Positions 42,921-52,268 are shown, counted from the first letter of the stretch. The stretch is 64,000 bases of DNA from Flavobacterium hercynium (GCF_002217285.1 NZ_MUGW01000032.1:62001-126000); one strand, 5' to 3'. The notes: generated by a model from the sequence alone, not told the origin. Made by a program: numbers and translations.

Positions 42921-43670
42921 TTAGACTGAAAAATAAGGTGTTAGGATATCTTCAAAATTAAACAAGCCTTCTTTTTTGTCGGCCAAATTTTCGGCAACAA
43001 AGATAACGCCACTACCAAAGGCTTCCCGTGAAATACTTTCGTGTATAAGGCGCACAGTTTGAAAAGGGAATCCAAAAACAACTTCGTGTTTGCCTACAAT
43101 TCCACCCGCACGTACCGAATTGATATCGTCTTTTTCTAAATCCAGTGCTTCTGCAATTTTTAGTGCTGTTCCGGAAACACCGTCTTTTCCTTTAAAATGT
43201 TCTTCAATTATTTCGATATCAACCCAAGGAGCAATTTTCTTTAGAAATTTAGACGCAAATAAAAGATAGTTTACACCTAATGTAATGTTGGGGCTCCAGA
43301 ATACAGTTGTTAGACTGGAAAGTGATTTCATGAACTCTTTTTCTTTTTTTGTATAATGTGATATGGCGGAGATGATCTTTATTTTTCGCTCGCTTGCTGC
43401 TTCTCCGTACCCGTAAATACCGTTATTCGACGAGAAGTCTATTATAATGTCTACAGGTTGTTCATCAAGCAATTTTTCGATAGCCATTGTACCGCTTGAA
43501 TAGATTTTGCCTTGTTCTTCAGAATCAATTCCTAAGTACTCTGCTGTATTGCGATTGTCGAGCGTACTGCTTTTTTTCATGACCCATTCGAGGGAAAAAT
43601 TTTTGTGTTGTAATATTACTGAAGCTACTGCTTTTCCGGTTTTCCCGAATCCAATTAGTCCTATTTTCAT
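42921..43670 (-). CDS. Divergent DapB-like dihydrodipicolinate reductase
   Basis: The 249-residue protein resembles 4-hydroxy-tetrahydrodipicolinate reductase, which makes the lysine and peptidoglycan precursor. It has an N-terminal Rossmann motif (IGLIGFGKTGKAV), SPNITLGVN near 126-134 and the catalytic-region segment EEHFKGKDGVSGTA at 156-170. The usual HH pair is HF here (H158, F159), and the DAPSGT stretch is DGVSGT. I take the ATG at 43670, which gives the conserved MKIGLIGFG, rather than an upstream in-frame codon. It may be the cell's DapB or a paralogue with altered activity. Confidence 0.8.
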   Translation of the reverse strand: MKIGLIGFGKTGKAVASVILQHKNFSLEWVMKKSSTLDNRNTAEYLGIDSEEQGKIYSSGTMAIEKLLDEQPVDIIIDFSSNNGIYGYGEAASERKIKIISAISHYTKKEKEFMKSLSSLTTVFWSPNITLGVNYLLFASKFLKKIAPWVDIEIIEEHFKGKDGVSGTALKIAEALDLEKDDINSVRAGGIVGKHEVVFGFPFQTVRLIHESISREAFGSGVIFVAENLADKKEGLFNFEDILTPYFSV

Positions 43671-43832
43671 ATCATTGTTTTTTATAAAAATAGAACTTTT
43701 TATTAAAAAATCGCGTTTTATCGTTGTTATTAACATCTTTCCTCTGATGAAATGTCTTATAATTGCATTATAGTCAAAAATAAATCCTTATAAAGATCTT
43801 TAAAACAAATGAATTTTATAAAAATTTTAAAA

Positions 43833-43860
43833 TTGTAATCTAAAATATTATATACCTTTG
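43833..43860 (+). promoter_or_regulatory. Promoter of the oxygenase gene
   Basis: TTG at 43833-43835 and TACCTTTG at 43853-43860 are separated by 17 bases, within the usual 17-20 spacing. Confidence 0.72.
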
Positions 43861-43866
43861 TTTGTG

Positions 43867-43888
43867 AAAGGGTTTATGTCCCTTTTTT
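43867..43888 (+). terminator. Leader hairpin with T run before the oxygenase gene
   Basis: AAAGGG and CCCTTT close a 7-base loop and are followed by TTTTC. It lies between the promoter and the gene start at 43910, so it could attenuate the transcript; a short stem makes this weak. Confidence 0.45.
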
Positions 43889-43909
43889 TCTTAAATAAAA
43901 ATGTAAAGT

Positions 43910-44860
43910 ATGCAAAACATTCCTAGTGTAGACTTACGTGATTTCCTTTCGGACAACCCGGAACGTAAACAAAAATTTGTAAATGAAATCGGCAGTGCAT
44001 TTGAAAACATTGGCTTCGTAGCCCTAAAAGGTCATTTTTTAGATGACAAATTAGTAGACGAGCTTTATGGCGAAATTAGAAAATTTTTCGCCTTGCCAAT
44101 TGAGACTAAGCATAATTATGAAATCCCTGGAATTGGCGGACAAAGAGGCTATGTTTCTTTTGGAAAAGAACATGCTAAAGGTCGTAAAGAGGGAGATTTA
44201 AAAGAATTTTGGCATTTTGGACAGTATGTTGACAGCGATTCGAAATACGCTTCAGAATACCCTGAAAACGTTGAAGTAAAAGAATTACCGCAATTTAATG
44301 CTGTTGGTAAAGAAGCATACCAAATGCTTGAAAAAACGGGTGTTTACGTTTTAAGAGCGTTGGCATTGCACTTAGGTTTAGATGAGTTTTATTTTGACAA
44401 TTATGCCAAAGACGGAAACTCTATTTTAAGACCTATTCATTATCCTCCTATTACTACTGAGCCAGAAAACGCGATTCGTGCAGCGGCTCACGGTGATATT
44501 AACTTGATTACACTTTTAATGGGTGCGCAAGGTAAAGGATTACAAGTTCAAAATCATGACGGAGAATGGATTGATGCTATTGCAGCAGACGACGAATTGG
44601 TTATAAATGTTGGAGATATGTTGTCAAGACATACAAATAACAAATTAAAATCGACTATTCATCAGGTTGTTAATCCTCCTAGAGAATTATGGGGAACGTC
44701 AAGATTTTCGGTTCCGTTTTTTATGCACCCGGTAAGCGATATGCGTCTGGATTGTTTAGAAAATTGTATTGATGCTGAAAACCCAAAGAAATTTGAAGAT
44801 ATAACAGCTGGTGATTATTTATACGAACGTTTAGTAGATTTAGGTTTAATTAAAAAATAA
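43910..44860 (+). CDS. Isopenicillin-N-synthase-like 2-oxoglutarate/Fe(II) dioxygenase
   Basis: The 316-residue protein belongs to the isopenicillin N synthase-like oxygenase family. The iron ligands are H194, D196 (AAHGDIN) and H251 (STIHQV), and the 2-oxoglutarate contact is R265-F266-S267 (SRFSVPF). The N-terminal part holds the DIOX_N-type segment (IPSVDLRDFLSDN). The substrate is unknown, and there is no antibiotic cluster around it. A terminator follows before the SUI1 gene. Confidence 0.9.
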   Translation: MQNIPSVDLRDFLSDNPERKQKFVNEIGSAFENIGFVALKGHFLDDKLVDELYGEIRKFFALPIETKHNYEIPGIGGQRGYVSFGKEHAKGRKEGDLKEFWHFGQYVDSDSKYASEYPENVEVKELPQFNAVGKEAYQMLEKTGVYVLRALALHLGLDEFYFDNYAKDGNSILRPIHYPPITTEPENAIRAAAHGDINLITLLMGAQGKGLQVQNHDGEWIDAIAADDELVINVGDMLSRHTNNKLKSTIHQVVNPPRELWGTSRFSVPFFMHPVSDMRLDCLENCIDAENPKKFEDITAGDYLYERLVDLGLIKK

Positions 44861-44883
44861 TTTTTAAATTTACGAGAAGTAAT

Positions 44884-44920
44884 AAAAAGGCATTGAGTTT
44901 ACACTTAATGTCTTTTTAAT
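44884..44920 (+). terminator. Intrinsic terminator after the oxygenase gene
   Basis: AAAAAGGCATTGAGT pairs with ACTTAATGTCTTTTT (two G-U pairs) around TTAC, followed by a T-rich stretch. Confidence 0.7.
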
Positions 44921-44935
44921 TTTTAAGATATAACA

Positions 44936-45268
44936 ATGGACTTACAAGATCAATTAAAAAATTTATTTCCCGATCATATCGAATCGAATGAACCTGAAGA
45001 AGTTCAGGAGCAGGAACATGTTCTTTTTATTCAAAAAGAGCCTATGATTTGTAAATTCGAAAAGCGAAAAGGAAAAGCCACTACCATAATTGAAGGCTAC
45101 GAAGGATCTGATGAAGATTTTAAAATCCTGGCTAAAGAAATTAAAACAAAACTAAGCGTTGGCGGAACATTCAAAGATGCTTCAATCATCATTCAGGGCG
45201 ATTACCGCGATAAAATTATGGCAATTCTAAAAGATAAAGGATTTAAAACAAAACGTGTAGGCGGTTAG
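44936..45268 (+). CDS. SUI1/eIF-1-like translation factor (YciH family)
   Basis: The 110-residue protein has the SUI1 domain in its second half, with GYEGSDEDFKILAKEIKTKLSVGGTFKD, IIIQGDYRDKIMAILKDKGFKTKRVGG. Bacterial YciH resembles eukaryotic initiation factor 1 and probably influences start-site choice at the ribosome. It is shorter N-terminally than some forms and rich in Glu and Gln there. It lies in a run of unrelated single genes. Confidence 0.9.
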   Translation: MDLQDQLKNLFPDHIESNEPEEVQEQEHVLFIQKEPMICKFEKRKGKATTIIEGYEGSDEDFKILAKEIKTKLSVGGTFKDASIIIQGDYRDKIMAILKDKGFKTKRVGG

Positions 45269-45460
45269 GAATTTTAGATTTATGATTTTAGAATTTAGAT
45301 TTTTGATTGAAAAATTAAATGATTGAAAGATTGAAAAATTTTAAAAACATAAATTGAGAAGACGCACTGCTGTGCGCCTCTACAATACGCGTCTAAGGAA
45401 AAAACCTTTGTCCCTTTGCACCTTAGAACCTCAGTACCTTTAAAAAAAAAAAGAAAAAAA
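45269..45460 (+). repeat. Low-complexity intergenic stretch with REP-like palindrome
   Basis: The 192-bp gap contains TTTTAGATTT-type repeats, a GACGCAC...GTGCG imperfect palindrome at about 45361-45378 (followed by CTCTAC), and CTTTGTCCCTTTGCACC-type repeats before the phosphorylase ATG. No gene is supported. Confidence 0.55.
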
Positions 45461-46330
45461 ATGATACAAAACTCAGAATTAATACTTAATCCGGACGGGA
45501 GTGTTTACCACTTGAATTTGCTTCCGGAACATATAGCAAACGATATAATTTTTGTTGGAGACCAAAACAGGGTTGAAAAAATAACGCAATTTTTTGACTC
45601 GATTGAATTCTCAACACAAAAAAGAGAATTTAAAACCCAAACGGGAATTTACAAAGGAAAAAGAATTACTGTAATGTCAACCGGAATTGGTCCTGACAAC
45701 ATAGATATTGTTATAAATGAATTAGATGCGTTGGTTAATATTGATTTGAAAACACGTCAGCCAAAAGAAAACTTAACGTCGCTAAATATTATCAGAATTG
45801 GTACTTCGGGCTCTTTGCAGGCTGATATTCCGGTAGATAGTTTTGTAATGTCTAAATTTGGATTAGGCTTAGATAATATGCTTCGCTCCTACCTGATTGA
45901 TAAAGTAACGCATTTTGCTCTTGAAGAAGCTTTTAGTGCGCATACGAATTGGGATATCAGAAAAGGAAAGCCTTATGCTATTGCCTGTTCTGAAAAATTA
46001 GAAAAAATAATTGAATCAGATAAAATCTTTAAGGGAATTACAGCTACAGCAGGAGGATTTTACGGTCCACAAGGACGTGTTTTACGTTTGGATATTCAGG
46101 ATCAGGATTTAAACAGCAAAATGGATAATTTCAATTTTAATGGTGAAAGAATCACGAATCTTGAAATGGAAACGGCTGCTATTTATGGCCTTTCGGCACT
46201 TTTAGGACACAATGCTTTGTCACTTAATGCTATTATTGCCAATCGTGCTTCAGGAACTTTTAGTGAAGATCCTTATAAAGCTGTTGATGAGTTGATCACA
46301 TACACATTAAACAAGCTTGCAGGAAATTAA
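45461..46330 (+). CDS. Nucleoside phosphorylase
   Basis: The 289-residue protein is a uridine/purine nucleoside phosphorylase-type enzyme, which splits nucleosides with phosphate to base and ribose-1-phosphate. It shows the NP-I landmarks: IIFVGDQNRVEKI near 26, RIGTSGSLQADI near 110 and TNLEMETAAIYGLSALLGH near 236-254, with the substrate-binding Glu-Met-Glu. I take the ATG at 45461, giving MIQNSELILNPDG. An upstream in-frame TTG would only add a basic low-complexity tail. The base preference is not evident. Confidence 0.9.
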   Translation: MIQNSELILNPDGSVYHLNLLPEHIANDIIFVGDQNRVEKITQFFDSIEFSTQKREFKTQTGIYKGKRITVMSTGIGPDNIDIVINELDALVNIDLKTRQPKENLTSLNIIRIGTSGSLQADIPVDSFVMSKFGLGLDNMLRSYLIDKVTHFALEEAFSAHTNWDIRKGKPYAIACSEKLEKIIESDKIFKGITATAGGFYGPQGRVLRLDIQDQDLNSKMDNFNFNGERITNLEMETAAIYGLSALLGHNALSLNAIIANRASGTFSEDPYKAVDELITYTLNKLAGN

Positions 46331-46383
46331 TCAAAACAAGTACGTTTCGAAAATTGTATAAATCGAATATAAAAATGTAGGTT

Positions 46384-46776
46384 ATGTTTTTACGAGTGGC
46401 ACGACATACTAATAATTTAGAAGAAATTGAAGCTTTCTATGTTGATCTATTAGGATTTGAACGCTTAGGTGGTTTTCAAAAACATAATAATTATGATGGC
46501 GTTTTTATTGGTAAATCCGGTTTAGACTGGCATTTTGAATTTACGCAATCAGAAGTAAAAGCCAATCATATATTTGATGAAGATGATGTAATTGTTCTTT
46601 ATCCTAAGACCATTTCGGATTATGATGAATTAATAAACAGACTTTTACGAAAGGATATTGCAGTAATAGAAGCTGTAAATCCGTTTTGGAACGAAAATGG
46701 AAAGATGATTCAGGATCCTGATGGTTACCGAATTGTTATATCACCTTTGAAAGCAGTAATAAGCGAAATAGAATAA
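46384..46776 (+). CDS. VOC/glyoxalase-like protein
   Basis: The 130-residue protein has the vicinal-oxygen-chelate fold pattern: FLRVARHTNNLEEIEAFYVDLLGFERLGGF at the N-terminus and a final IQDPDGYRIVISPL. Metal ligands are consistent with H7 and a later Glu/His, but the reaction cannot be told. It lies upstream of the DUF4265 gene, 13 bp apart, and probably shares a transcript. Confidence 0.85.
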   Translation: MFLRVARHTNNLEEIEAFYVDLLGFERLGGFQKHNNYDGVFIGKSGLDWHFEFTQSEVKANHIFDEDDVIVLYPKTISDYDELINRLLRKDIAVIEAVNPFWNENGKMIQDPDGYRIVISPLKAVISEIE

Positions 46777-46789
46777 ATATTAAAATAAA

Positions 46790-47263
46790 ATGGCAGAAAC
46801 ACATAAAAAAATACTATTTAAATATTACAGCACTTATTTAGAAGAAGTTGTCTCAGAAACAATGTGGTCTGAGATTATTGACGAAGAAAAAGGCCATTAT
46901 AAATTAGATAATATTCCGTTTTTTGGACCTTTGATCGCAACAGATGATATTTTTCGTGCAGAGTATGACGAGAATGAAAAGTTAATCATGCATAAAGAAA
47001 CTATTGAGCATTCCGGAAATTCTATTGTTCAGATTTTAATTTTAGAAAAAGGATTTGATAAAGAAGTAATCAGAGAACAGCTGAAACAGATAAATTGTTT
47101 ATCAGAAGGTTTAAATGATACTTTTTTGGCTGTAGAAGTTACAAAAGAAGTAGATTACAGCATTGTCAAAAAACTTTTGAATGAATATGAATTAAACGCT
47201 ATTATAGAATTTGCCGAACCTTGTCTTTCTGATAAACACAGAAGTGATTTAAGACAAAACTAG
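46790..47263 (+). CDS. DUF4265-like protein
   Basis: The 157-residue cytosolic protein has the DUF4265-type pattern SETMWSEIIDEEKGHYKLDNIPFFGPLIATDDIFRAEYDE. Its function is unknown. It lies 13 bp after the VOC gene and 80 bp before the solute-binding-like gene. Confidence 0.72.
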   Translation: MAETHKKILFKYYSTYLEEVVSETMWSEIIDEEKGHYKLDNIPFFGPLIATDDIFRAEYDENEKLIMHKETIEHSGNSIVQILILEKGFDKEVIREQLKQINCLSEGLNDTFLAVEVTKEVDYSIVKKLLNEYELNAIIEFAEPCLSDKHRSDLRQN

Positions 47264-47343
47264 TTCAAAAACAAAAGCATAAAAGAATAAAAGCAAACAA
47301 ACTTAAGAATACGCATACCAACCAAACTTAAACTTAAACTAGA

Positions 47344-48195
47344 ATGAAAACTGTAAAAATTGTAGGTGTCCCGGAACACTTCAATTTGCCATGGCGTATA
47401 AGTATCGAAAATGGTGATTTTGAAGCGGAAAATATTGATTTGCAATGGAATAATATTCCAGAGGGCACTGGAAAAATGTGTCAGATGCTGCGTGATGGCG
47501 AAACAGATATCGCGGTTATTTTGACGGAAGGGATTGTTAAGGATATTATTGCTGGAAATCCGAGTAAAATTGTTCAGATTTATGTGCAATCGCCCTTAAT
47601 CTGGGGTATTCATGTAGGCGCAAAATCAAATTATGAAACGATAAAAGACCTTCAGGATAAGAAAGTCGCCATTTCCAGATTAGGTTCAGGATCGCAATTG
47701 ATGGCGTACGTAAATGCTAACGATCAGGGATGGAAAACGGATGATATAGAATTTGAAATTGTAAATACAATTGACGGCGCTGTTGAAGCCTTGACCAATG
47801 GTACAGCAGATTATTTTATGTGGGAACATTTTATGACAAAACCTTTGGTTGATCAGGGTATTTTTAGACGTGTTGGCGACTGCCCTACTCCATGGCCATC
47901 ATTTGTGATTGCGGTACGTGATGAATTTTTGAAAAAGAATCCAAAAATAATAGATAAAATTTTGGAAGTAATCAATAAAACAACGCGTGACTTTGCACAG
48001 ATTCCTAATATTGATAAAACATTAGCAGAACTTTTTAACCAACAGCTCGAAGATATTCAGCAATGGTTGAAACTTACACAATGGTCGCAAAAACACTTAA
48101 CTGAAAAAGCATTCGATAAAATTCAAAATCAATTATTTGATCTGGGAATTATTGATAAAAAAAGTACATTTGTAGAAACGGTAAAAGCGCTGTAA
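47344..48195 (+). CDS. Cytosolic type 2 solute-binding-like protein
   Basis: The 283-residue protein resembles the periplasmic substrate-binding component of ABC transporters of the NMT1/THI5-type fold, with GDFEAENIDLQWNNIPEG and DIAVILTEGIVKDIIAGNP. It has no signal peptide or lipobox, and no ABC permease or ATPase is adjacent. A cytosolic sensor or enzyme role is more likely than transport. The next gene is a membrane transglutaminase-like protein. Confidence 0.85.
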   Translation: MKTVKIVGVPEHFNLPWRISIENGDFEAENIDLQWNNIPEGTGKMCQMLRDGETDIAVILTEGIVKDIIAGNPSKIVQIYVQSPLIWGIHVGAKSNYETIKDLQDKKVAISRLGSGSQLMAYVNANDQGWKTDDIEFEIVNTIDGAVEALTNGTADYFMWEHFMTKPLVDQGIFRRVGDCPTPWPSFVIAVRDEFLKKNPKIIDKILEVINKTTRDFAQIPNIDKTLAELFNQQLEDIQQWLKLTQWSQKHLTEKAFDKIQNQLFDLGIIDKKSTFVETVKAL

Positions 48196-48214
48196 ATTCT
48201 GCTTTTTGATTCTT

Positions 48215-49147
48215 ATGATAAATTTTCCTAAAATTGACTTTCCGCAATTAAAATCCAAATTACAGGTGAAATCACCCTGGGATAGGATTATTATAATGCT
48301 GTTGAGTCTTTTGATAACGATTCCTGTTTTTATCATTCTGCATCAAAATCTAATAGATTTAGAATGGCCTTTTAATCTTGACCGTATTTTCATTTTTATC
48401 TTTGTTTTACTGGGGATATTTTTTCTTTTAATGTACTTGCGAACGATTATTATTGTTTGTATTGTAGCTTATTTATTGTTTTTGATTTACGGATCAGTAA
48501 TTGGTAATTATGGTTTCACAGAGATTTCAGAAGATTATAATTCGATGATTTATACGATGTCTGATAATCCTTATCCACAGGATATTATTGTAGCTAAATT
48601 GCTTCCGTTTCCTAACAAATCAAAGATTTTAAGCGCCATTGAATATCAGAATCCAAAGGTTCGAAATTTTGCGATCATGTCAACCACAAAGCATTTTAAA
48701 GGCATAAAAGGCTATTCTGACTACAGAACTATTATTCAGTGTTTTGCTGTCTTTAAGGAGATCAATAACCGCTGGAATTATGTAAACGATCCTAAAGAAG
48801 GCGATTATATTGCAACAGCAAGTGAATCACTAGAATACTTTTCGGGAGATTGCGACGATCATTCCATTTTAATGGCCGCTGCTATTCGTTCTATAGGCGG
48901 AACTCCGCGGCTTATTCATACCAAAGGACATATTTACCCTGAAATCTTAATTGGTTCTTTAATCGATTTAGAAAAGGTCAATTATTTGGTTAAAAATGTT
49001 TTGTTTGTAAATGAAAGCAGAAAAAAGACACTTCACTATCACATAGATGAACGTGGTCAGGTTTGGTTAAATTTAGATTATACAGCAAAATATCCCGGAG
49101 GACCTTTTATGTACGAAGAAATTTTGGGAGCTTTGACGTTGAGATAA
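48215..49147 (+). CDS. Membrane transglutaminase-like protein
   Basis: The 310-residue protein has two or three hydrophobic segments near 30-95, then a transglutaminase-like cysteine protease fold with GDCDDHS (C213, in EYFSGDCDDHSILMAAAIRS) and H239 in KGHIYPEI. The Asp that completes the triad is probably in NLDYTAKYPGG near 289-299. It is anchored in the inner membrane with the catalytic part probably outside. I take the ATG at 48215 rather than an in-frame TTG nine bases upstream. Function: peptide or amide processing, unknown. Confidence 0.85.
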   Translation: MINFPKIDFPQLKSKLQVKSPWDRIIIMLLSLLITIPVFIILHQNLIDLEWPFNLDRIFIFIFVLLGIFFLLMYLRTIIIVCIVAYLLFLIYGSVIGNYGFTEISEDYNSMIYTMSDNPYPQDIIVAKLLPFPNKSKILSAIEYQNPKVRNFAIMSTTKHFKGIKGYSDYRTIIQCFAVFKEINNRWNYVNDPKEGDYIATASESLEYFSGDCDDHSILMAAAIRSIGGTPRLIHTKGHIYPEILIGSLIDLEKVNYLVKNVLFVNESRKKTLHYHIDERGQVWLNLDYTAKYPGGPFMYEEILGALTLR

Positions 49148-49222
49148 TCATTTTTAAGGTATAATAAAACAGTAAATCCGTGTCTCAAACTGTCGGAAAG
49201 TACTGAAAATACAGACTTTCAC

Positions 49223-49234
49223 GAAAACGTTTTC
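49223..49234. promoter_or_regulatory. 12-bp perfect palindrome upstream of a lipoprotein gene
   Basis: GAAAACGTTTTC is a perfect palindrome 85 bp before the lipoprotein ATG at 49319. It resembles a LacI/GalR-type core, but no matching regulator gene is nearby. Confidence 0.4.
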
Positions 49235-49318
49235 TTATTTTGTAATTCGTTGATTTTTAGAGTTATTGAAAATATATTTTTTGTAACTTGTTTCATGTTT
49301 AACCTTTAATCTATAACC

Positions 49319-49687
49319 ATGAAAAAATCTAAATTATTACTCTTAGGAATTGCGTTGTTCGCCGTAGTATTGACTTCCTGCACTAAAGGAAGAGGGAAAT
49401 TAGTCAACTCCTGGAAAATTGCTGCTGTAGAATCGAAAGGCTCTTTGTCTGATTCTATAAAAAATGCAATGCTGTCGCAATCGAAGCTTACATTTACTAA
49501 AGACGGACACGTATCAGGTATTTTACAGTTTGAAATAACTGATGGAACTTTTGCTTTGTCTAATGGTGGAAAGAATCTTGTAATTAAAGATGAAACTGGT
49601 ACTCCTTATCCTTTTGAAAGCACAATTACCGGGGATGAATTAATATTAGACAATAAAGAAATCAAAATGACATTTAAAAAAATATAA
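49319..49687 (+). CDS. Predicted lipoprotein of unknown function
   Basis: The 122-residue protein has a lipoprotein signal with the lipobox LTSC (Cys21). The mature part is beta-rich (LVNSWKIAAVES, KLTFTKDGHVSG, KMTFKKI), in the style of small lipocalin-like proteins. It is followed by a strong terminator. Confidence 0.8.
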   Translation: MKKSKLLLLGIALFAVVLTSCTKGRGKLVNSWKIAAVESKGSLSDSIKNAMLSQSKLTFTKDGHVSGILQFEITDGTFALSNGGKNLVIKDETGTPYPFESTITGDELILDNKEIKMTFKKI

Positions 49688-49727
49688 AAGCATTAGCATA
49701 AATAGAGTACTTTGAACGAAAGTCTAA

Positions 49728-49765
49728 AAGCTCCTTAACGGTTTTGTTAAGGAGCTTCTTTTATT
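49728..49765 (+). terminator. Intrinsic terminator between lipoprotein gene and ABC permease
   Basis: AAGCTCCTTAAC and GTTAAGGAGCTT close a 6-base loop and are followed by a T-rich run. It lies between two convergent genes. Confidence 0.88.
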
Positions 49766-49793
49766 TTACACTTTTAGTATATTTGATTTATTA

Positions 49794-52205
49794 CTATTCG
49801 TATTTTAAATATTTTAAAACATCGATTTTGGTTACCTGATAGGCTTTGCCCAGAACAATTATAAGGGTTAGCGTTAATAAGGAAACGAATGCAATTATAA
49901 AGGGCAACAATGGAATTTCAATACGATATGCGAAATCTTCTAGCCATTTTTTGAGTAAAAGATATGCTGGAAATACACCTATTAAAAATCCTATTATACA
50001 GTATATTATGTATTGTTTGGATAACTCTTTCAGTAAAATATTTGTTGGTGCACCAAGCGTTTTTCTAATCGCTATTTCACGTAGTCTTCTGTCCATTGAA
50101 TATGATGCCAAAGCAAATAATCCGAAGACAGCAATTAAGATCACGATAATATTTAGCAATGAAAACAGATTTTTTTGATCTTCATAATCTTTAAAGGTTC
50201 TTGCAAAGTTTTTATCGACAAAATTATATTCAAAAGGATATTCGGCATCAACATTGGTTTTCCAGTATTTTTCAAGATTCGCAATAGTTTCTGTCATATT
50301 CTCCGGTGTCACTTTAACCGAGATATAATGCATATTATCTTTCATATAATCTATAGACGAAATATGAAGAAAAATCATAGGATTGACGTTGTATTTGACA
50401 TTAAAATAATTAAAGTCTTTTACAATACCTACGACTTTAAATTTTTTACTTTGCCAGTAAATTTCCTTGTTTAAAGGATCTTTCTCCAGTAATGTTTTAG
50501 CAGAAGCTTCGTTTAGCAAAACATTAGAAATGGTGTCCGAAGCCAGTTTATCAGTCAGATATCTTCCTGATACCAATTTGATTCCTAAGTTTTCTAACAT
50601 TCCAAAATCGATTCCCATTTGTTGGGTAATGACTTCTTTGTGATCTTTGTATACCAGACCAGACCAGGAATTCTCCATACTTCCAATAGAAAATAAACCC
50701 GCAGAAACACTTTCGACTCCTTTTATTTTTTGAAGGTGTTGCTTAATAGTTTTATATCGGTCAAATTGTCTTTTTCCTTTTTGTGGCTTAAAAACAATGT
50801 CCATAACCTGAGCTCCTTTAAAGCCTAAATCTTTCTCAGACATAAAACGAACCTGTTGATACACTATAAAAGAACCAATGATAAAAAAGGTAGCAATTGC
50901 AAATTGCAAAACCAGCATTCCGTTTCGTAGCCAGACACCGCTTTTACTTCTTGAAAAGTTCCCTTTTAAAACTTTAAGAGTTTCAAAATTAGAAATGTAA
51001 ACCGCTGGCAGAACACCGGAAACAAAAACAACGATAATGAAAATAAAGATCAACTGAACGAAAAACTGTGATCCAATAATAACTAAATCTTTGCTTAAGA
51101 ACGAGTTATAAAAGGGTAATGAAAGTTCGACAATAACAAGAGCCAGCAAAATTGAAAAAAGCGTTGTCAGTACAGTTTCAAATATAAATTGATAAACAAT
51201 CTGCAATTTACTGGCACCAACCACCTTCCTTACTCCTACTTCTTTGGCGCGTTTTATAGCATTAGCAGTAGCTAAATTAATATAATTGACAATTGATAAT
51301 AGTAGAATAAGAATTGATAATCCCATTAAAATCTGTAAAAGCTGAAGATTTCCGTTTCCCTCAGCAAAAGAGTAATTTCCTCTGTAAAGTCGTGCATCCG
51401 GAAGTGACAGCAATTTTGTTGTTGTTGGATTACCGTATGCTTTTACAAAAGCTTCGTACGTCATTCCTTCATTTTGCGCCTGCTTTTTATAATTATATTC
51501 AACATAAATATTGTTCAATTGTAGTTTAACAATAGTCGTATCACGTCTGTTTTTTAGTTTTAGCATTAAACCGTAATTGAAACCCCAATTTTCTTTGTCG
51601 TTTTTTAAATCTTCTTCGATTACTGTGGTTATCGCTTCCGGCATGGAGGAAGATTTTTCATTAAGGCGGTAAATACCTCTTACAACAAACATTTTGTTTT
51701 CATATTTTACCGTTTTTCCCATTGGATCTTCATTCTTAAATATTCTGGAAGCAGTTTCCTCTGAGAATACAATGCTATTGCGGTCGTGAAGTGCCGTTTT
51801 TCTGTCACCCTTAATAAATTCATAAGGAAAGAAAGAAAAGTAATTACTTTGTGCAGAAAAGAATTTCTCTATTACGAAAATTTTACCATTGTAAATGACG
51901 GTACTTTTCATATAGTTATCTCTCATGTAGCAATATTCATCAAGTTGTGAAGATGTTGCTTTCAAATAAGGTGCTGTTGCAGCGGAGTTTACGGTCCAGA
52001 CGTTTCCCCCGCCAAGATCATTTAGAACAGAGTATATTTTATCCTTTTCAGGATTCCATTTGTCATAAGAATGCTCGTCATTCCAATAGAGAATAGAAAA
52101 AATAATTCCTGCAATTCCAATACTTAATCCCAACGTATTAAGAAGAGAAAAGAGCTTGTTTTGCTTTAAATGGTAAATGAATATTTTGATCCAGTTGAGT
52201 ATCAT
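49794..52205 (-). CDS. FtsX/MacB-type ABC transporter permease (duplicated)
   Basis: The 803-residue inner-membrane protein has two FtsX-type permease halves in one chain. Each half has a periplasmic MacB-like domain and a four-helix-bundle end: the first half at about 1-410 with an N-terminal transmembrane helix near 15-37, the second from about 420 with its FtsX domain at 670-795. It pairs with the ATPase gene 63 bp upstream, and probably exports a small molecule or peptide. The nearby histidine kinase and sigma-54 regulator suggest induction by a cell-surface signal. Confidence 0.92.
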   Translation of the reverse strand: MILNWIKIFIYHLKQNKLFSLLNTLGLSIGIAGIIFSILYWNDEHSYDKWNPEKDKIYSVLNDLGGGNVWTVNSAATAPYLKATSSQLDEYCYMRDNYMKSTVIYNGKIFVIEKFFSAQSNYFSFFPYEFIKGDRKTALHDRNSIVFSEETASRIFKNEDPMGKTVKYENKMFVVRGIYRLNEKSSSMPEAITTVIEEDLKNDKENWGFNYGLMLKLKNRRDTTIVKLQLNNIYVEYNYKKQAQNEGMTYEAFVKAYGNPTTTKLLSLPDARLYRGNYSFAEGNGNLQLLQILMGLSILILLLSIVNYINLATANAIKRAKEVGVRKVVGASKLQIVYQFIFETVLTTLFSILLALVIVELSLPFYNSFLSKDLVIIGSQFFVQLIFIFIIVVFVSGVLPAVYISNFETLKVLKGNFSRSKSGVWLRNGMLVLQFAIATFFIIGSFIVYQQVRFMSEKDLGFKGAQVMDIVFKPQKGKRQFDRYKTIKQHLQKIKGVESVSAGLFSIGSMENSWSGLVYKDHKEVITQQMGIDFGMLENLGIKLVSGRYLTDKLASDTISNVLLNEASAKTLLEKDPLNKEIYWQSKKFKVVGIVKDFNYFNVKYNVNPMIFLHISSIDYMKDNMHYISVKVTPENMTETIANLEKYWKTNVDAEYPFEYNFVDKNFARTFKDYEDQKNLFSLLNIIVILIAVFGLFALASYSMDRRLREIAIRKTLGAPTNILLKELSKQYIIYCIIGFLIGVFPAYLLLKKWLEDFAYRIEIPLLPFIIAFVSLLTLTLIIVLGKAYQVTKIDVLKYLKYE

Positions 52206-52268
52206 AAGATTTTGATTTTGATTGATTTGCTTGTTAGCATGATGATGATTGAAACTTCCGTACGGTTT

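Noticed and set aside
49223..49234. LacI-type operator for a sugar locus
   Set aside because: No sugar genes or LacI regulator are nearby; a 12-bp palindrome may be chance. It is listed only as a low-confidence site.
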